Shown here: in pieces, positions 19,003-20,771 of the stretch
How positions within the stretch are numbered: the stretch's first letter is position 1
Layout of the letters: each line of letters begins with the position of its first letter
NCBI GenBank assembly: GCA_020442505.1
Contig: JAGRJZ010000036.1
Span: forward strand, 1-20,771
Source: Alphaproteobacteria bacterium
GTDB lineage: Bacteria > Pseudomonadota > Alphaproteobacteria > Micavibrionales > Micavibrionaceae
Direction of reading: 5' to 3'
DNA length: 20,771 nucleotides
Notes under the pieces: model-generated
Seen by the model: only the letters and a program-made list of their open reading frames with translations
Told to the model about the DNA's origin: nothing
The model's database searches: none
Translations under genes and position numbers: made by a program

Positions 19003-20771
19003 ATCGGCTTGCTTGTCCGGGGCGTTAGTTTCCCCGCGGCGAAAAACCCCGGCGATCGCCACATAGAAAAGCGGCACGAACAAAATCGCCAGGCATGTCG
19101 CGCCGGCCATGCCGCCCAGAACCGTAAGACCGATGGCGTTTTGGGCTGCGGCGCCGGCGCCGTGGGAAAGCGCCAAAGGCGTAACCCCCAACATAAATGC
19201 CATGGATGTCATCACAATCGGCCGAAAACGGCGCCCTGCGGCGATAAAGGCGGCCTCGGCCAGGCTGTGTCCTTGCTCCGTCAACGCTTTTGCGAATTCG
19301 ACGATCAGGATCGCGTTTTTCGACGCCAGCCCGACTGTCGTCAAAAGCGCGACTTGCAGATAAACGTCGTTCGGTAGCCCGAACGCGTAAGCCACCAGAA
19401 CCGCCCCCAGAACCCCGAGCGGCACCACGAGAATCACCGCCAGCGGCACTGCCCAGCTTTCGTACAGGGCCGCCAGACAGAGAAAGACGACCAGAAGGGA
19501 CAACGCGTACAAAGCGGGGGCCTGGGCGCCGGTCGCGCGCTCCTCATAGGAAATACCGGACCAGGCTAGCCCGATCCCCGCGGGAAGCTCCTTGACCATG
19601 TCCTCAATGGCGGTCATAGCCTCGCCGGAGCTGATGCCCGGGGCAGGGGCGCCCTGTATGTTCACGGACCCCTTGCCGTTGAAGCGCTCCAGCTTCGGCG
19701 AGCCGTAGGTCCAGGAAGACGTTGAAAAGGCATCGAAGGAAATCATCTCCCCCTGTTCGTTGCGAACGTACCAGTGGCTCAGATCGTCCGGCATCATCCG
19801 GTAGGGGGCGTTCGCCTGAAGATAAACCCGCTTGATACGACCCTTATCGAGAAAATCGTTGATATAGGAGGATCCCCACGCGATTGTCAGCGTGTCGTTA
19901 ATCGCGCCCAGCGACAGACCCAGGGCCGCGGCTTTTTCCGTGTCGATAGCGATTTTGTACTGCGGCACGTCGTTCAGCCCGTTCGGCCGTACGCCGGTCA
20001 GTTTCGGATTTTGCGCCGCCATCCCCAGAAGCTTTCCCCGCGCGGCCATGAGAGCTTCGTGGCCCAGGCCGCCTTGGTCGATCAATTGAAAATCAAAGCC
20101 CGAGGCGTTGCCTATCTCCCGGATCGGTGGCGGGAAAAAGGCGAAGGCCATGGCGTCTTTGATCTGTGAGAAGGCCTGCATCGCCTGCCCGGCGACGGCA
20201 AAGACGCTTTGATCCGTCCGCGGTCGGTCCTTCCAGTCCTTCATACCGATAAAGCCGAAGGCCGCGTTCTGGGCGGAACCGGCGAAGCTGAACCCGACAA
20301 CGGTGAAAAGATGGTCGATATTTTCTGTCTGTAGGGTCAGAAAATAATCTTCAACCTGCTTGACCGATTCCAGTGTCCGTTCCGCGGTCGCGCCCGGCGG
20401 GGCGTTGACCATCATGAACATGTATCCCTGGTCCTCGTTGGGAAGAAACGCGGTCGGCAGCTGGGAGAAAATCAGCAAAAGCCCCCCGACCAGCAGACCA
20501 TAAATACCGATAAAACGCACAGCCCGCCGGACCATGTAGTTTGTGACGGTCTGGTAGGTCTCCCGGAGTCCCTCGAATCCTCGGTTAAAAGAACCGAACA
20601 TGCCGGTTTTTTTTTCTTCGGGGCCGGTGTTTCCTCGCGTCAGGATGCTCGCGCACAAAGACGGCGAGAGAATCAGGGCCACCAGAACCGACAATCCCAT
20701 CGCCGCGATAATCGTGACGGAGAACTGTCGGTAGATCGCGCCGGCGGATCCGCTGAAAAAGGCCATCGGCA
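18997..20771 (-). CDS. RND multidrug efflux permease, AcrB/MexB-like (HAE1), C-terminal part
   Basis: Inner-membrane proton-driven pump that, with an adaptor and an outer-membrane channel, expels drugs and hydrophobic compounds. About 590 residues of the C-terminal part are visible, equivalent to AcrB from about residue 455 on; the frame is open to the right edge (Pro precedes MAFFSGSAGAIYRQF), so the rest lies outside. It includes SVLVALILSPSLCASIL, LPTAFLPNEDQGYMFM (103-118), the periplasmic pore and docking domains, and the last membrane block. The proton-relay lysine is Lys483 of the fragment in GLASKNAILIVEFAK (AcrB Lys940). HGAGAAAQNAIGLTVLGGM is the usual final loop. The Asp pair of TM4 is outside the window. 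The adaptor gene would be expected upstream, beyond the edge. Confidence 0.95.
   Translation of the reverse strand, partial: PMAFFSGSAGAIYRQFSVTIIAAMGLSVLVALILSPSLCASILTRGNTGPEEKKTGMFGSFNRGFEGLRETYQTVTNYMVRRAVRFIGIYGLLVGGLLLIFSQLPTAFLPNEDQGYMFMMVNAPPGATAERTLESVKQVEDYFLTLQTENIDHLFTVVGFSFAGSAQNAAFGFIGMKDWKDRPRTDQSVFAVAGQAMQAFSQIKDAMAFAFFPPPIREIGNASGFDFQLIDQGGLGHEALMAARGKLLGMAAQNPKLTGVRPNGLNDVPQYKIAIDTEKAAALGLSLGAINDTLTIAWGSSYINDFLDKGRIKRVYLQANAPYRMMPDDLSHWYVRNEQGEMISFDAFSTSSWTYGSPKLERFNGKGSVNIQGAPAPGISSGEAMTAIEDMVKELPAGIGLAWSGISYEERATGAQAPALYALSLLVVFLCLAALYESWAVPLAVILVVPLGVLGAVLVAYAFGLPNDVYLQVALLTTVGLASKNAILIVEFAKALTEQGHSLAEAAFIAAGRRFRPIVMTSMAFMLGVTPLALSHGAGAAAQNAIGLTVLGGMAGATCLAILFVPLFYVAIAGVFRRGETNAPDKQADS

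Noticed and set aside
1..20771. tRNA, rRNA, CRISPR array, insertion sequence or phage genes
   Set aside because: No cloverleaf, regularly spaced repeats, transposase motifs or phage proteins were seen on either strand.

Overview
The window is typical Gram-negative, alphaproteobacterial-looking chromosome. The ribosomal proteins read as close alphaproteobacterial versions, for example the L30 core, a zinc-less 101-residue S14 and the L3/L22 sequences. FlhA, an AcrB-type efflux pump and a lepB/rnc neighbourhood fit a flagellated diderm. I cannot place it to genus from sequence alone.

Positions 1-10491 hold one long plus-strand ribosomal protein cluster, the fused S10 and spc operons: rpsJ, rplC, rplD, rplW, rplB, rpsS, rplV, rpsC, then a 191-bp gap, rplP, rpmC, rpsQ, rplN, rplX, rplE, rpsN, rpsH, rplF, rplR, rpsE, rpmD, rplO. 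Order is canonical, but many spacers are unusually long (70-190 nt) and carry hairpins. The cluster stops at rplO: secY and the alpha-operon genes that normally follow are absent. L30 has a long lysine-rich N-terminal extension and L3 an acidic C-terminal tail.

Positions 10492-14333 are a housekeeping patch. A truncated solute-binding-protein gene (minus) faces rplO end to end and lies just downstream of metF (minus). metF is divergent from lepB (plus), and the shared upstream region contains an exact dyad overlapping possible divergent promoters. lepB is followed by a full-length paralogue of the truncated binding protein, which overlaps rnc by 4 bp. The usual lepB-rnc pair is therefore split by a periplasmic binding-protein gene whose second half is visibly AT-rich.

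Positions 14334-20771 hold flhA (minus), a small unrecognised exported protein (plus), and three consecutive minus-strand genes. In transcription order these are the C-terminal part of an AcrB/MexB-like RND pump (running off the right edge), an unrecognised 142-residue protein and an unrecognised 419-residue protein with internal repeats and a Pro/Gly-rich tail. The last three are 41 and 32 nt apart and may be co-transcribed.

No rRNA, tRNA, CRISPR array, insertion sequence or phage gene was found. The most interesting points are the paired binding-protein genes at two disrupted operon sites, the rpsC-rplP leader, the metF-lepB dyad, the L30 extension and the repeat protein beside the efflux pump.
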